Positions 41,733 through 52,194 of a stretch of 64,000 nucleotides of DNA are shown here, piece after piece. Numbering within the stretch: the stretch's first letter is position 1; every line of letters starts with the position of its first letter. The stretch lies in assembly GCA_963665395.2 (NCBI GenBank), contig OY762251.1, positions 1,984,001-2,048,000 of the forward strand. Direction: 5' to 3'. The stretch comes from Bin87 sp963665395 (lineage in GTDB: Bacteria; Chloroflexota; Dehalococcoidia; Lucifugimonadales; UBA3495). The notes under the pieces were generated by a model, which searched no databases, was not told where the DNA came from, and was given only the letters and a program-made list of their open reading frames with translations. Made by a program: the position numbers and the translations under genes.

Positions 41733-42542
41733 TTACAACCCAAGGACGGTCTCCAGGCCCACGGTCAATCCGGGACGGTTGATAACCTCTCGCACGCAGC
41801 GCAGCACGCCGGGCATATAGCAGTCACGTCCCAGGGTATCGTGGCGGATGCTGAGGGTTTGGCCGGCGGCGCCGAATATTACCTCGTGGTGAGCGCTGCG
41901 GCCCGGCAGGCGCAGGCTGTGGATGCCCACGCCGCCCACGTCGCCGCCACGAGTTTCGGGCAGATGGTGTACGGTGGTTTCATTGCGCTCGAAATCGCTC
42001 CCCCGCTCTTCCCGCATTCCGCGCGCGATGGCCAGGGAAAAGCCCGAAGGGGCGTCAATCTTCATCTCGTGGTGCGCTTCCACTACGTCAACGTAGTCGA
42101 AAAAGGCCGCGGCCTGTTCCGCCAGTTTCTTCAGCACCACCGCGCCCAGGGCAAAATTCGGCGCGACGATGATGCCGATGCCATGCTCCCGGCTCATGGT
42201 GTCCAGGGTTTGCAGCTGTTCCGCGTTCAGGCCGCTGGCCCCCAGCACCATGTGAATGCCCCGGTCCGCGGCCAGTGGAGCGGCGGCCATACAGGCGTCG
42301 GCATGGGTGAACTCAACCATAACCTGCGGACGCACGGAATCCAGCATCGCTGCCAGATCGGTGGACAGGGGCACTTCGCCGGCGGCGGTCGGCAACACGT
42401 CGCCGCGATGGGTGCGACAGGTAGCCCCCACCAACGTCATATCGTCAGCGGCAGCAACCGCCCGAACCGTTTCGGCGCCCATGCGCCCGGTGGCGCCGTG
42501 CACCACAACCGAAATTGTTCCGTTTTGTGTCGAGGCCGTCAT
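41733..42542 (-). CDS. dapB: 4-hydroxy-tetrahydrodipicolinate reductase
   Basis: A 269-residue enzyme of the lysine/diaminopimelate pathway. The NAD(P)H loop is VVHGATGRMGAETVRAVAAA, followed by VEFTHADACMAAAPLAADRG. The substrate/catalytic motif VVEAHHEMKIDAPSGFSLAI carries the His-His and Lys. The length is typical. Upstream of asd, so the two are probably co-transcribed. Confidence 0.95.
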   Translation of the reverse strand: MTASTQNGTISVVVHGATGRMGAETVRAVAAADDMTLVGATCRTHRGDVLPTAAGEVPLSTDLAAMLDSVRPQVMVEFTHADACMAAAPLAADRGIHMVLGASGLNAEQLQTLDTMSREHGIGIIVAPNFALGAVVLKKLAEQAAAFFDYVDVVEAHHEMKIDAPSGFSLAIARGMREERGSDFERNETTVHHLPETRGGDVGGVGIHSLRLPGRSAHHEVIFGAAGQTLSIRHDTLGRDCYMPGVLRCVREVINRPGLTVGLETVLGL

Positions 42543-42611
42543 TACACTACCTCCTGATTGGGCGGTTTCGCTGCGAAAATACCTAACTCGGCATTGAAAA
42601 TACCCAACTCG

Positions 42612-44165
42612 TCATTCCCGCGCAAGCGGGAACCCGGCCAGATTGCCCACCGCCTTGACCCGAACCCGCGTGGCATTGCTGGGAACGTAAGTCAACGGCA
42701 CTTCGTCGATTTCAACGATCTCCACCGACGAAGCCTCGGCGCCGGCGGCGACCGTCCGCTCAACAGCGGCCGCCGAACAGTCGGCGATAGCCGCCTCGCG
42801 CCCGATGCTCGCCAGGTCATAGACCCGCTCCACCTGACCGCCCACCTGTGCAATGGCCGCGCCGATGGCGTTGGCGACGCCCGCGTGCTGCGGGCGCAAA
42901 ACCTCAGACGCGCCGCTCAAATTGTCGCCCACCAGGATGCTGCCGCCGCCTACCAGAACCACCGGAATATTCTCGTAACTGAGTTTCACCCGGTCAATGG
43001 CAGTCTCCACCCGGGCCCGTATTTCCGCCATGCCTCGCTCCACCTGCGAACCGTCCAGACTTTGCGCCAAACGACCGTCTCCCACGTCGGTTCTCCCGTC
43101 GGCAACCGCTAGATCCGTCGTAGTCAGCGTATTGCCGCCGAATACCAGCGCTTCCTCGGACAGCCGGTACCCCACGCTTTCCGGCCCGATACGCAACGGA
43201 TCCAGTTCTACAATGGATCCCCCTCCCAGCGGTATTGACACCATATCCGGCATCCGAAAGTTGGTGCGAACCCCCGCCAGCTGTACCGCCACTGCCGCCT
43301 CCCGGGGAAATCCGTTGACCAGCGCCCCCACGTCGGTGGATGTTCCGCCCACGTCCACCACAATGCCGTCCCGGACGCCCGACAGCCAGGCCGCGCCGCG
43401 CATACTGTTCGTTGGCCCCGATGAAATGGTCAACACCGGAAATCGCGCCGCAAACTCGGCGTCCATCAGTGTCCCGTCGTTCTGGCTCATGTAAAGCGGC
43501 GCCCGGATGTTCAGGGATGCCAGCGCTTCCTCAATGCCTCTGATGGTCCGCGCCGCCAGATGTCCCAGGCTGGCGTTCAGCGCCGCCGCGTTTTCCCGTT
43601 CCAGCAAACCCATCCGCCCGTTTTCGTGGGAGATGCAGACGCGCATTTCGGGAGCTTCGTCCTGTATGATTGCCGCCGCCGCTGTTTCGTGGGCGGTGTT
43701 CACCGGAGAAAACACCCCGGATACGGCCACCGCGCCGACGCCTTTGCGTCGCATATCGGCGACTGCCGTCCGCAACTCATCCCGGTCCAGCGGCGCAATC
43801 TCCCGGCCGTCGAATTCGTGTCCACCCCCGACCATGTAGGTAAATCCGCCCATGGCCTCCCGCAATTCCTTCGGCCAGTCCACCAGCGGCGGCAGCAATT
43901 GCGTCGCCGGCAACGACAAGCGCACGACGGCGGTGGGCGCGAGGTTCCGCCGTTCCAGCAAGGCGTTGGTGAAGTGCGTGGTGCCGACCATCACCGCGTC
44001 CACCCGCCCGCCGGCCGGCAATTCAGCCAACAGCCCGGTCAGCGCGTTGATGATGCCGGCGGTTACGTCGGCAGTGGTGGGCAGTTTCACGGCGGCTGCC
44101 AGATTCGCGCCGTCCATCAGCACGGCGTCCGTGTTGGTGCCGCCAACGTCAACCCCGATGAACAC
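42612..44165 (-). CDS. Hydantoinase/oxoprolinase A-type (HyuA-like) protein
   Basis: A 517-residue ATP-grasp-free, actin-like ATPase of the hydantoinase A family. The N-terminus IGVDVGGTNTDAVLMDGANL and VGTTHFTNALLER are family hallmarks. The middle has TISSGPTNSMRGAAWLSGVR then IVVDVGGTSTDVGALVNGFP. The C-terminal VLVGGGSILVGDNLSGASEV and HAGVANAIGAAIAQVGGQVE complete the fold. It is shorter than HyuA+C fusions and matches the group that partners DUF917 proteins, as here (44178). The last residues GFPLARE come from an interspersed repeat that supplies the stop. Substrate unknown. Confidence 0.88.
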   Translation of the reverse strand: MFIGVDVGGTNTDAVLMDGANLAAAVKLPTTADVTAGIINALTGLLAELPAGGRVDAVMVGTTHFTNALLERRNLAPTAVVRLSLPATQLLPPLVDWPKELREAMGGFTYMVGGGHEFDGREIAPLDRDELRTAVADMRRKGVGAVAVSGVFSPVNTAHETAAAAIIQDEAPEMRVCISHENGRMGLLERENAAALNASLGHLAARTIRGIEEALASLNIRAPLYMSQNDGTLMDAEFAARFPVLTISSGPTNSMRGAAWLSGVRDGIVVDVGGTSTDVGALVNGFPREAAVAVQLAGVRTNFRMPDMVSIPLGGGSIVELDPLRIGPESVGYRLSEEALVFGGNTLTTTDLAVADGRTDVGDGRLAQSLDGSQVERGMAEIRARVETAIDRVKLSYENIPVVLVGGGSILVGDNLSGASEVLRPQHAGVANAIGAAIAQVGGQVERVYDLASIGREAAIADCSAAAVERTVAAGAEASSVEIVEIDEVPLTYVPSNATRVRVKAVGNLAGFPLARE

Positions 44166-44177
44166 TGCGCCCGTCCT

Positions 44178-45254
44178 CTACGCCTGTACGGCCAAACGCG
44201 CGTAGTCGGTGTCGTAGCCGAATGCTCGCGGCCCGGCCACGGCCAGCCCTTCCGGCGAAATCCACAGCTCCGGCGCGGGAAACCCCATGATGGTGACCCG
44301 CAGACCGTAGCGCATCAGCTCGGTGGTAACGGGTTCCCCCAGGTCGGTAGCGACGGCGCAAATCAGGTCCGGCACGGTACAGACGATTTCCCCGTCGCAC
44401 CGGGCGATCAGGTTCTCGTTCTGAAACTCGATGACCATTCGACTGCCGGCGTAGGTTTCCAGCCCGTCAATGGTCAGCGTGCCCCGCGCGAACCCCGCCG
44501 TCGTGCGCCGGTCCACGTCAACCACCTTGCCGGTGAAAAGAACCCGGCCGGGGCAAACGCTGAGGATGGCGTCCAGGGGGTCATCGCCGTTATCCCGGGC
44601 CCGTTTCACGGCGTCGCCCAAATCACGGGCCAGCGACAGCGTGTTGGGAACGGCGGTGCGTCGCACCTGTTCCGTCGTCATCGGAGCCACCGCGTAGCAA
44701 GCCACGCATCCCATCTGGATGGTGAGCGACCGGGCCAACCGTTCCGCCCAGGCCGGATTGATCGTCTCCCGGACGATGGCGGAATTGCCCTTCTCGTCCG
44801 CTACCGCCATGGGGCAGCACGGCACGCCATACACGAAAAACGTCTTCATCTGAAATTCGGGAAAAGCCCGCCCCATGCCGTCGGCGTCCACCACGGGCAG
44901 CCCGGCCCGCGCCGCCGGAATCAGCGGCTCCACCGAGTTGCTGCCGCCGATCTCGTTGGATATGAGCGCGGTAGCCTGCTCTCCAACGTAGTCCTCAATG
45001 GCCCGCAAGGCATAGTAGGATTGCAAGTCGCGCACCTTTTCGATGCCCACCGTTGGCGCGCCGATACCGCCCACGCAGACCACCCTGGCGTCATCCGGCA
45101 ATTCTTCCGGCGTCAATACGGTAACCGGGCCCCATTGCCGGATCGCCTGCCGCGCCCGCAGCTGCCCGATGTAGGGATTGCCGCCGCCCCCGGTGCCCAG
45201 GATGCCGGCCCCGATGGCGATGGACTCCAGTACGTCTTCAGTCGCTTGCCACAA
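44178..45254 (-). CDS. DUF917-family protein
   Basis: A 358-residue protein. Motifs are IAIGAGILGTGGGGNPYIGQ, VCVGGIGAPTVGIEKV, NSVEPLIPAARAGLPVVDAD then GMGRAFPEFQMKTFFVYG, as in the DUF917 family that accompanies hydantoinase A-like subunits. It lies 12 nt upstream of the HyuA-like gene on the same strand, so they probably form a two-subunit enzyme or share a pathway. Reaction unknown. Confidence 0.88.
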   Translation of the reverse strand: MWQATEDVLESIAIGAGILGTGGGGNPYIGQLRARQAIRQWGPVTVLTPEELPDDARVVCVGGIGAPTVGIEKVRDLQSYYALRAIEDYVGEQATALISNEIGGSNSVEPLIPAARAGLPVVDADGMGRAFPEFQMKTFFVYGVPCCPMAVADEKGNSAIVRETINPAWAERLARSLTIQMGCVACYAVAPMTTEQVRRTAVPNTLSLARDLGDAVKRARDNGDDPLDAILSVCPGRVLFTGKVVDVDRRTTAGFARGTLTIDGLETYAGSRMVIEFQNENLIARCDGEIVCTVPDLICAVATDLGEPVTTELMRYGLRVTIMGFPAPELWISPEGLAVAGPRAFGYDTDYARLAVQA

Positions 45255-45268
45255 ACCGCTGCAACCCT

Positions 45269-46963
45269 TCAGGCAGTCTCAATCTTGTCGGCGGCTTGCA
45301 GGCCCAATTCAACCACTGCCATCTCCCGCATTCGGAACTTCTGGATCTTCCCGGTTACGGTCATGGGAAATTCGTCGGCCAGCCTGACGTAACGCGGCAC
45401 CTTGTAGTGCGCGATGCGGCCCCGGCAGAACTCCCGGATTTCCTCTGGGTCAATGGACGTATCCGGCCTTGGCAGCACCCACGCCATGACCTCTTCCCCG
45501 TACCTTTCATCAGGAACGCCGATCACCTGCACGTCGGCGACTTTGGGGTGGGTGTAGAGAAACTCTTCAATCTCCCGAGGATAGATGTTCTCGCCGCCCC
45601 GGATGATCATATCCTTCAACCGGCCGGTAATCTTGTAGTAACCGGCTTCGTCCACCGTGGCCAGATCCCCGGTGTGCAGCCAGCCGTCGGCGTCAATAGC
45701 CTCGGCGGTGGCTTCCGGCATATTGTAGTAACCCCGCATCACCATCGAGCTGCGGGTTTGGAGTTCACCCTGCTCGCCCGGCCCGACCTCGCGTCCATCC
45801 TCCTCGGGATCAATCAGGCGCACCTCTACGTCGGGCAGGGCCTTGCCCACCGTGGACACCCGCCGTTCAATATCGTCGTCGGCCAGCGTCTGGGTGATCA
45901 CCGGCGACGCTTCGGTCAAACCGTAGGCAATCGTGATGCTGTCGGCCCCCATCTGATCGATGACCTGCCGCATAATCTCAATCGGGCAGGGCGACCCGGC
46001 CATGATCCCCGTGCGCAACGAGCTAAGGTCGAAGGTATCGAATTCCGGGTGGCCCAACTGCGCGATGAACATGGTGGGCACGCCGTGCAGCGCGGTGCAA
46101 CGTTCCCGTTCCACCGCCTGTAGCGTCTTGAGCGGGTCGAAGTACTCCGACGGAACAATCATGGCCGAACCGTGGGTGACGCAGGCCAGAGTCCCCAGAA
46201 CACAACCGAAGCAGTGGTAGAAAGGCACCGGGATGCACAGGCGGTCCGTTTCGGTCAGTCCCATGGCGTCGCCCGTGTGCCGGGCGTTGGTCACGATATT
46301 GTCGTGGGTGAGCATGGCTCCCTTGGGGTTGCCGGTCGTGCCCGAGGTGTACTGGATGTTGATGGGATCGTTCGGGTCGCATTGTGACTGGCGGTCGCGC
46401 AACTCCTGCTCGCTGACCGTATCCGCCTTCCCCAGGACACCATCCCAACGCCACATCCCGGCCGGCGTGGGCGGCTCGGTGCCGTCGTGGGGCGGGATGA
46501 AAATGACGTTACGCAAATACGGGAAGCGCTGGCTGCGCAGCTCACCGGGCGCGCAATCCTTCAACTCCGGGATTTGTTCGTTCACCATAGCGACGTAATC
46601 GGAGGCGCGAAACTGGCCGATCAAGATCAGCGCGTTGGCCTCCGACTGTTCCAGCAGGTACGCCAACTCATGCGTGCGGTAGGCCGGGTTGACGTTCACC
46701 AGCACCGCTCCGATTTTGGCGGTGGCGAACTGCGTCAGGACCCACTCCGTGTAGTTGGTGGCCCAGATACCGACGTGGTCTCCTTTGCGGATCCCGATGG
46801 CCATCAGGCCACGGCCTAACTGTTCCACTGCCTCGCGAAACTCGCGATACGTGTACCGCTCTCCGGTGTCGGTGTTGACCAGGGCATCCTGGTCCGGGAA
46901 CCGCTTAGCTTGCAGATCCAGAACGTCACCGATGGTGCGGCGCGCTATGACATTCTCGCTCAT
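45269..46963 (-). CDS. AMP-dependent acyl-CoA synthetase/ligase
   Basis: A 564-residue adenylate-forming enzyme. P-loop-like motif: IQYTSGTTGNPKGAMLTHDN (about residue 200). ATP/acyl site: YGLTEASPVI. Hinge region: GYYKITGRLKDMIIRGGENI then YPREIEEFLYTHPKV. Catalytic Lys: MTVTGKIQKFRMRE near the end. This is the medium/long-chain fatty acyl-CoA ligase group. First gene of the ligase-DUF917-hyuA unit (14 and 12 nt gaps), divergent from the suf operon. Confidence 0.92.
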   Translation of the reverse strand: MSENVIARRTIGDVLDLQAKRFPDQDALVNTDTGERYTYREFREAVEQLGRGLMAIGIRKGDHVGIWATNYTEWVLTQFATAKIGAVLVNVNPAYRTHELAYLLEQSEANALILIGQFRASDYVAMVNEQIPELKDCAPGELRSQRFPYLRNVIFIPPHDGTEPPTPAGMWRWDGVLGKADTVSEQELRDRQSQCDPNDPINIQYTSGTTGNPKGAMLTHDNIVTNARHTGDAMGLTETDRLCIPVPFYHCFGCVLGTLACVTHGSAMIVPSEYFDPLKTLQAVERERCTALHGVPTMFIAQLGHPEFDTFDLSSLRTGIMAGSPCPIEIMRQVIDQMGADSITIAYGLTEASPVITQTLADDDIERRVSTVGKALPDVEVRLIDPEEDGREVGPGEQGELQTRSSMVMRGYYNMPEATAEAIDADGWLHTGDLATVDEAGYYKITGRLKDMIIRGGENIYPREIEEFLYTHPKVADVQVIGVPDERYGEEVMAWVLPRPDTSIDPEEIREFCRGRIAHYKVPRYVRLADEFPMTVTGKIQKFRMREMAVVELGLQAADKIETA

Positions 46964-47135
46964 GGCTGCATGGCCTCCCCCGCCACGGATTCCACTCTAG
47001 TCGCGTGTCGCCGGGTTCCGACATCACGACGCCGTAATTATAACAAGCTGGCGCTTGAACAAACCACATCGGAATCGCCTGACGCGTTTGTTCGGAACGA
47101 CTCCATACGACGACATAGTGAGACTACCTTTCCCG

Positions 47136-47164
47136 TTGACAGAAACCCGTCGCTGGTCTAGGAT
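47136..47164 (+). promoter_or_regulatory. Promoter of the suf operon
   Basis: TTGACA (47136-47141) and TAGGAT (47159-47164) with an ideal 17 nt spacer, about 90 nt before sufB. This is the best sigma-70-type promoter in the window. Confidence 0.75.
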
Positions 47165-47171
47165 AATTGTT

Positions 47172-47184
47172 GACCTTAATGGTC
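47172..47184. promoter_or_regulatory. Possible operator dyad in the suf leader
   Basis: GACC-TTAAT-GGTC is a perfect palindrome placed at the expected transcription start of the suf promoter. It could bind a repressor of the SufR or Rrf2 kind; no such gene is in this window. Confidence 0.3.
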
Positions 47185-47251
47185 GGGAATTAGCCTAACT
47201 GTCCGCCGCGAAGCCGCTACATCACCGTTGGCGGAAAAGGATGTGCGCCCG

Positions 47252-48724
<1,473 letters not shown>

Positions 48725-48739
48725 CCCGCTCCCCACATC

Positions 48740-48833
48740 GTCATTCCCACCCCCACTGCCTGAAAACCCTTGGCAACCAACACGGATACTCCGGCGAAAG
48801 TCGCAGATGCGCCTTTGGCGTGCCGGAATCCAG
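48740..48833. repeat. Degenerate interspersed repeat between sufB and sufC
   Basis: GTCATTCC (48740-48747) and CCGGAATCCAG (48823-48833) match the outer stem of the 53944 repeat, with ACTCCGGCGAAAG in the middle. It interrupts an otherwise tightly packed operon and could alter the relative expression of sufB and the genes after it. Confidence 0.55.
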
Positions 48834-48868
48834 ACACCCCACCCACCACAAGGACGTTCCACACCACA

Positions 48869-49660
48869 ATGACCACCGCCCACGAAACCGCCTCCCCCAT
48901 CCTCGAAGTCCGCGACCTCCACGTCTCCATTGACGAGCAGGAAATCCTCCGCGGCGTGAACCTCACGGTTCACCCCGGCGAGGTACACGCCATCATGGGG
49001 CCAAACGGTTCCGGCAAAAGCACCTTGGCCAACACCCTGGCCGGCCGCCCCGAATACGCCGTGACCGGAGGAAAAGCCGTCTATAGGGGCATGGATTTGT
49101 TGGATATGGAACCGGAGGACCGGGCGCGCGAGGGCGTCTTCCTGGCCTTCCAATACCCGGTGGAACTCCCCGGCGTCCGCGCTTGGCAGTTTCTCAAAGC
49201 CGCCGTGGACGCCAAGCGCGTCCACCTGGGCGAGGAGGAAATGGGCGCCCGCGAGTTCGACCGCTTGCTCCGGTCCAAAGTAGCCGAGGTTGAGATTGAC
49301 CCGGAACTGGTCCGCCGCTCGGTCAACGAAGGCTTCTCCGGCGGCGAAAAGAAGCGCAACGAAGTCTTGCAGATGGCCCTCCTCGAACCCACCCTTTCCC
49401 TGCTGGACGAAACCGACTCCGGCCTGGACATCGACGCCCTGCGCATCGTCGCCGACGGCGTGAACCGCCTGCGCCGGCCCGACAACGCCACCGTGGTTGT
49501 AACCCACTACCAGCGCATCCTCAACTACATCACCCCCGACCAGGTCCACGTCCTGGTGGACGGCCGCATCGTCCGCAGCGGCGGCCCCGAACTGGCCGAA
49601 CAGCTGGAAGCCCAGGGCTACGACTGGGTGCGGGAAGAAGCGGAAGCGGCGGGCCGATGA
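48869..49660 (+). CDS. sufC: Fe-S assembly ATPase SufC
   Basis: A 263-residue ABC-type ATPase. Walker A: IMGPNGSGKSTLANTLAGRP. ABC signature: NEGFSGGEKKRNEVLQMALL. Walker B: PTLSLLDETDSGLDIDALRI, with the TD variant shared by SufC proteins. H-loop: VVVTHYQRILNYI. ATG 48869 is chosen because upstream codons overlap the interspersed repeat. Its stop directly abuts the ATG of the next gene. Confidence 0.95.
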   Translation: MTTAHETASPILEVRDLHVSIDEQEILRGVNLTVHPGEVHAIMGPNGSGKSTLANTLAGRPEYAVTGGKAVYRGMDLLDMEPEDRAREGVFLAFQYPVELPGVRAWQFLKAAVDAKRVHLGEEEMGAREFDRLLRSKVAEVEIDPELVRRSVNEGFSGGEKKRNEVLQMALLEPTLSLLDETDSGLDIDALRIVADGVNRLRRPDNATVVVTHYQRILNYITPDQVHVLVDGRIVRSGGPELAEQLEAQGYDWVREEAEAAGR

Positions 49661-50152
49661 ATGATGACTACGCCGGCCAACCCCGCCTCTTCTATACTAT
49701 CCGACGCCGACTGGCAGCGCCTATCGCGCCAAACCCAGTATTATGTGGTTTCGGGTTTCGAGTTGATGGACAAATCGGATGATTACTTGCGTGACGATGA
49801 CCTACGGCAGGCATCAGAGAAAGGCTGGGGTGCGGCGGCGCAGATAATCAAGGCTGTGGCAGAGAACTGGAGAGCGCACGGCGCACGACACCGGAGTCAC
49901 TGGCACTTGACCGCTTTGGTAAAAGGGCTGGCCGCACTTGACCCGGCATCGCAAGTTGAAAGTGCTTTCCGCGACGTTCAGGCATTGCACGAAAATTTCT
50001 ATGAGAATAACTTGGCTAGGTCCGCGGTGAGTTCGCACTTGACGCAAGTTATTTCATTTGTCAATGCCATGCAGGTCTGGTTGAGTCAGCCCGTTCCTCC
50101 GCAAGATGTTCGCCAGTATTACCGCCGCCGTCGCACCATACCTCGACAATGA
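49661..50152 (+). CDS. Helical PaREP1/HEPN-like protein inside the suf operon, paralog 1
   Basis: A 163-residue helical protein. The central pattern DDLRQASEKGWGAAAQIIKA then VAENWRAHGARHRSHWHLTA resembles the PaREP1-type/HEPN-like families (L...D..qASEK.WGAAa...KAva..rg..h). The C-terminus is LTQVISFVNAMQVWLSQPVP. The role is unknown. It starts at the base after the sufC stop, so translation must be coupled. The product at 50162 is a paralog. No SUF-system partner of this type is known to me. Confidence 0.7.
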   Translation: MMTTPANPASSILSDADWQRLSRQTQYYVVSGFELMDKSDDYLRDDDLRQASEKGWGAAAQIIKAVAENWRAHGARHRSHWHLTALVKGLAALDPASQVESAFRDVQALHENFYENNLARSAVSSHLTQVISFVNAMQVWLSQPVPPQDVRQYYRRRRTIPRQ

Positions 50153-50161
50153 GGGAATACC

Positions 50162-50812
50162 ATGGTCACAACTGATAGCGATGTTACCTCGGTTGCGTCC
50201 GTAAGTGCAGTCCCCGATTTCTCCCTGGCAGCGCTGACCGATGCCGACCGCGCTCGCCTGTCGGCGCAATGCTTGGAGTACGCTAACAGCAGCCTCGCCC
50301 TTATGCGCAAGGCGGAACGTTGCCGGAAAGACAATGAGCTCGCAGCGGCCTGCCTTTACGGCTGGGGCGCAGCCGAGGACATCACGAAAGCCGTGGGCGA
50401 AAACTGGAAGGATTGCGGCGTAACCTACGCAGACGAGCGCGACCTGCGCACTCTCGTGAACGCCCTTGCGCTTTGCGACTCTGCATTCATGCAAGCCGTT
50501 GCCGCCGTGTGGGATGGTGATGGTGATTTTTCCGAAAAGCAGAATGCTATCGGGGAACTGGTTCGCAATCAACCTCAAGAAGACCGCGACAATCGATTGG
50601 ACTCATGCTTTCGAGCCGCCGTAAGCTTGTGGGAAAGTTTCTACGAAGGCTATGAGATTTACGAACTGTTGCTGGAACAAGACCTGAAGAGCGTTGCCCG
50701 CTTTATCGCCAGGATGTTGCCCTGGCTCCGCCAACCCCACCCGCCCGCAGGATTCCGTCAGTACCAATGCCAGGAACCCTTCACACTACCCACTGCTGAG
50801 CAAACCCAATGA
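50162..50812 (+). CDS. Helical PaREP1/HEPN-like protein inside the suf operon, paralog 2
   Basis: A 216-residue relative of the 49661 product. ELAAACLYGWGAAEDITKAV then GENWKDCGVTYADERDLRTL aligns with its centre, and FIARMLPWLRQPHPPAGFRQ with its end (AMQVWLSQPVPPQDVRQY). It has a longer N-terminus and two added helices (AAVWDGDGDFSEKQNAIGEL, LDSCFRAAVSLWESFYEGYE). Its stop overlaps the sufD ATG (ATGA). The fixed placement between sufC and sufD implies expression with Fe-S assembly; function unknown. Confidence 0.7.
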   Translation: MVTTDSDVTSVASVSAVPDFSLAALTDADRARLSAQCLEYANSSLALMRKAERCRKDNELAAACLYGWGAAEDITKAVGENWKDCGVTYADERDLRTLVNALALCDSAFMQAVAAVWDGDGDFSEKQNAIGELVRNQPQEDRDNRLDSCFRAAVSLWESFYEGYEIYELLLEQDLKSVARFIARMLPWLRQPHPPAGFRQYQCQEPFTLPTAEQTQ

Positions 50813-52194
50813 CCACCGCGACCACATCCGCCGCCGATACCTACCCCCACTACGCCGCCGCCTACGCCGCCCAGCCGGCCGACGGCCCGGACGCCCTGCT
50901 CGGCCTGCGCCGCCGCGGCTGGGACGCTTTCGCCCGCCTCGGCCTGCCCACCGCCCGCCGCGGCAACGAACCCTGGAAGTACACCAATGTAGCTCCTATC
51001 GCCCGCGAAGCTTTTGCCCACCCTCATTCATTGGGCGTTGCGGAAGCCGGGATCGACCTGGCAGCGGTCCAAATGTCCGCCCCGTGGCAAGAGGACTGGC
51101 GCACATTGGTGTTCGTGGACGGTGTCGTTGCAACCGGGCTGTGCAATGGGATTGTCGTTGGAGCGTCCGATGTTCTCGCGGTCGATAACCTGGCTGAAGC
51201 CATCGGCTCCGGGCCGGGTCTCGACGGGACGTTGTCCAAATTGGCGCAGCCCGAGGATGACGGCTTCGTAGCCCTCAATACCGCTTTCGTGCGGGACGGC
51301 GCGGCTATTGTGCTCCCTCCCGGCACTGACGCCGGCGTCATCAACCTGGTGTACCTCACCACTGGACGGGAACAGCCCCGGGTCACCCATCCCCGTACCG
51401 TCATATCCGCCGGCGCGAACTCTCGGGCCACTGTGATCGAAACCTTCGTCGGGCCGGAGGAAACCCGTTACTTCACTAACGCGGTCGCGGAAGTGTCCCT
51501 GGCCGAAGGGGCCAGCGTGGAACACTATCGCCTTCTACTGGAGGGCATGGATGCCTACCACGTCGGCACCAGTCGGGTGAACCAAAGCAAGGACTCCACT
51601 TTCTCCTCCGTGTCCATCGCCCGGGGCGCCGCCCTGGGACGCAACGACTTCGGCGTAACCCTGGCCGGAACCGGCGCCTACTGCGCGCTCAACGGCCTGT
51701 ACCTCACCACCGGCAGCCAGCACATCGACAACTATATCAACATCGACCATGCCGAACCCTACGGAACCAGCCGGCTGTTCTACAAGGGCATCCTGGATGG
51801 CCGTTCCCGCGCTATTTTCGGCGGCAACGTCACCGTCCGCAAGGATGCCCAGAAAACCGACGCCCAGCAGACCGACAAGAACCTGCTTCTCTCCGAAGAG
51901 GCCGAAGTTGACAGCAAGCCCAGCCTGCTCATCTACGCCGACGACGTGAAGTGCGGACACGGCGCCACCGCCGGGCATGTCGACGCCGATACCGTCTTCT
52001 ACATGAGGAGCCGGGGCCTCGACTTGCCCACCGCCAGCCGCATCCTCATCCACGCCTTTGCCAGCGAGATCATCGACACGGTCGCTCTGGAGCCCCTGCG
52101 CGATTATCTTGACGAACGGTTCCAGGATGCGATTCCCCGCGCCAACATTTCCCTGCCCGGCACGTACCCCGGACCAAGCGGAGGCCGCTCGTGA
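50809..52194 (+). CDS. sufD: Fe-S cluster assembly subunit SufD
   Basis: A 461-residue partner of SufB. The N-terminal RLGLPTARRGNEPWKYTNVA is a SufD hallmark. The beta-helix core and the C-terminal block EEAEVDSKPSLLIYADDVKC then GHGATAGHVDADTVFYMRSR match the family, including the conserved Cys and His. It follows the two helical genes with a 4 nt overlap, and its stop overlaps the GTG of sufS. Confidence 0.93.
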   Translation: MTTATTSAADTYPHYAAAYAAQPADGPDALLGLRRRGWDAFARLGLPTARRGNEPWKYTNVAPIAREAFAHPHSLGVAEAGIDLAAVQMSAPWQEDWRTLVFVDGVVATGLCNGIVVGASDVLAVDNLAEAIGSGPGLDGTLSKLAQPEDDGFVALNTAFVRDGAAIVLPPGTDAGVINLVYLTTGREQPRVTHPRTVISAGANSRATVIETFVGPEETRYFTNAVAEVSLAEGASVEHYRLLLEGMDAYHVGTSRVNQSKDSTFSSVSIARGAALGRNDFGVTLAGTGAYCALNGLYLTTGSQHIDNYINIDHAEPYGTSRLFYKGILDGRSRAIFGGNVTVRKDAQKTDAQQTDKNLLLSEEAEVDSKPSLLIYADDVKCGHGATAGHVDADTVFYMRSRGLDLPTASRILIHAFASEIIDTVALEPLRDYLDERFQDAIPRANISLPGTYPGPSGGRS

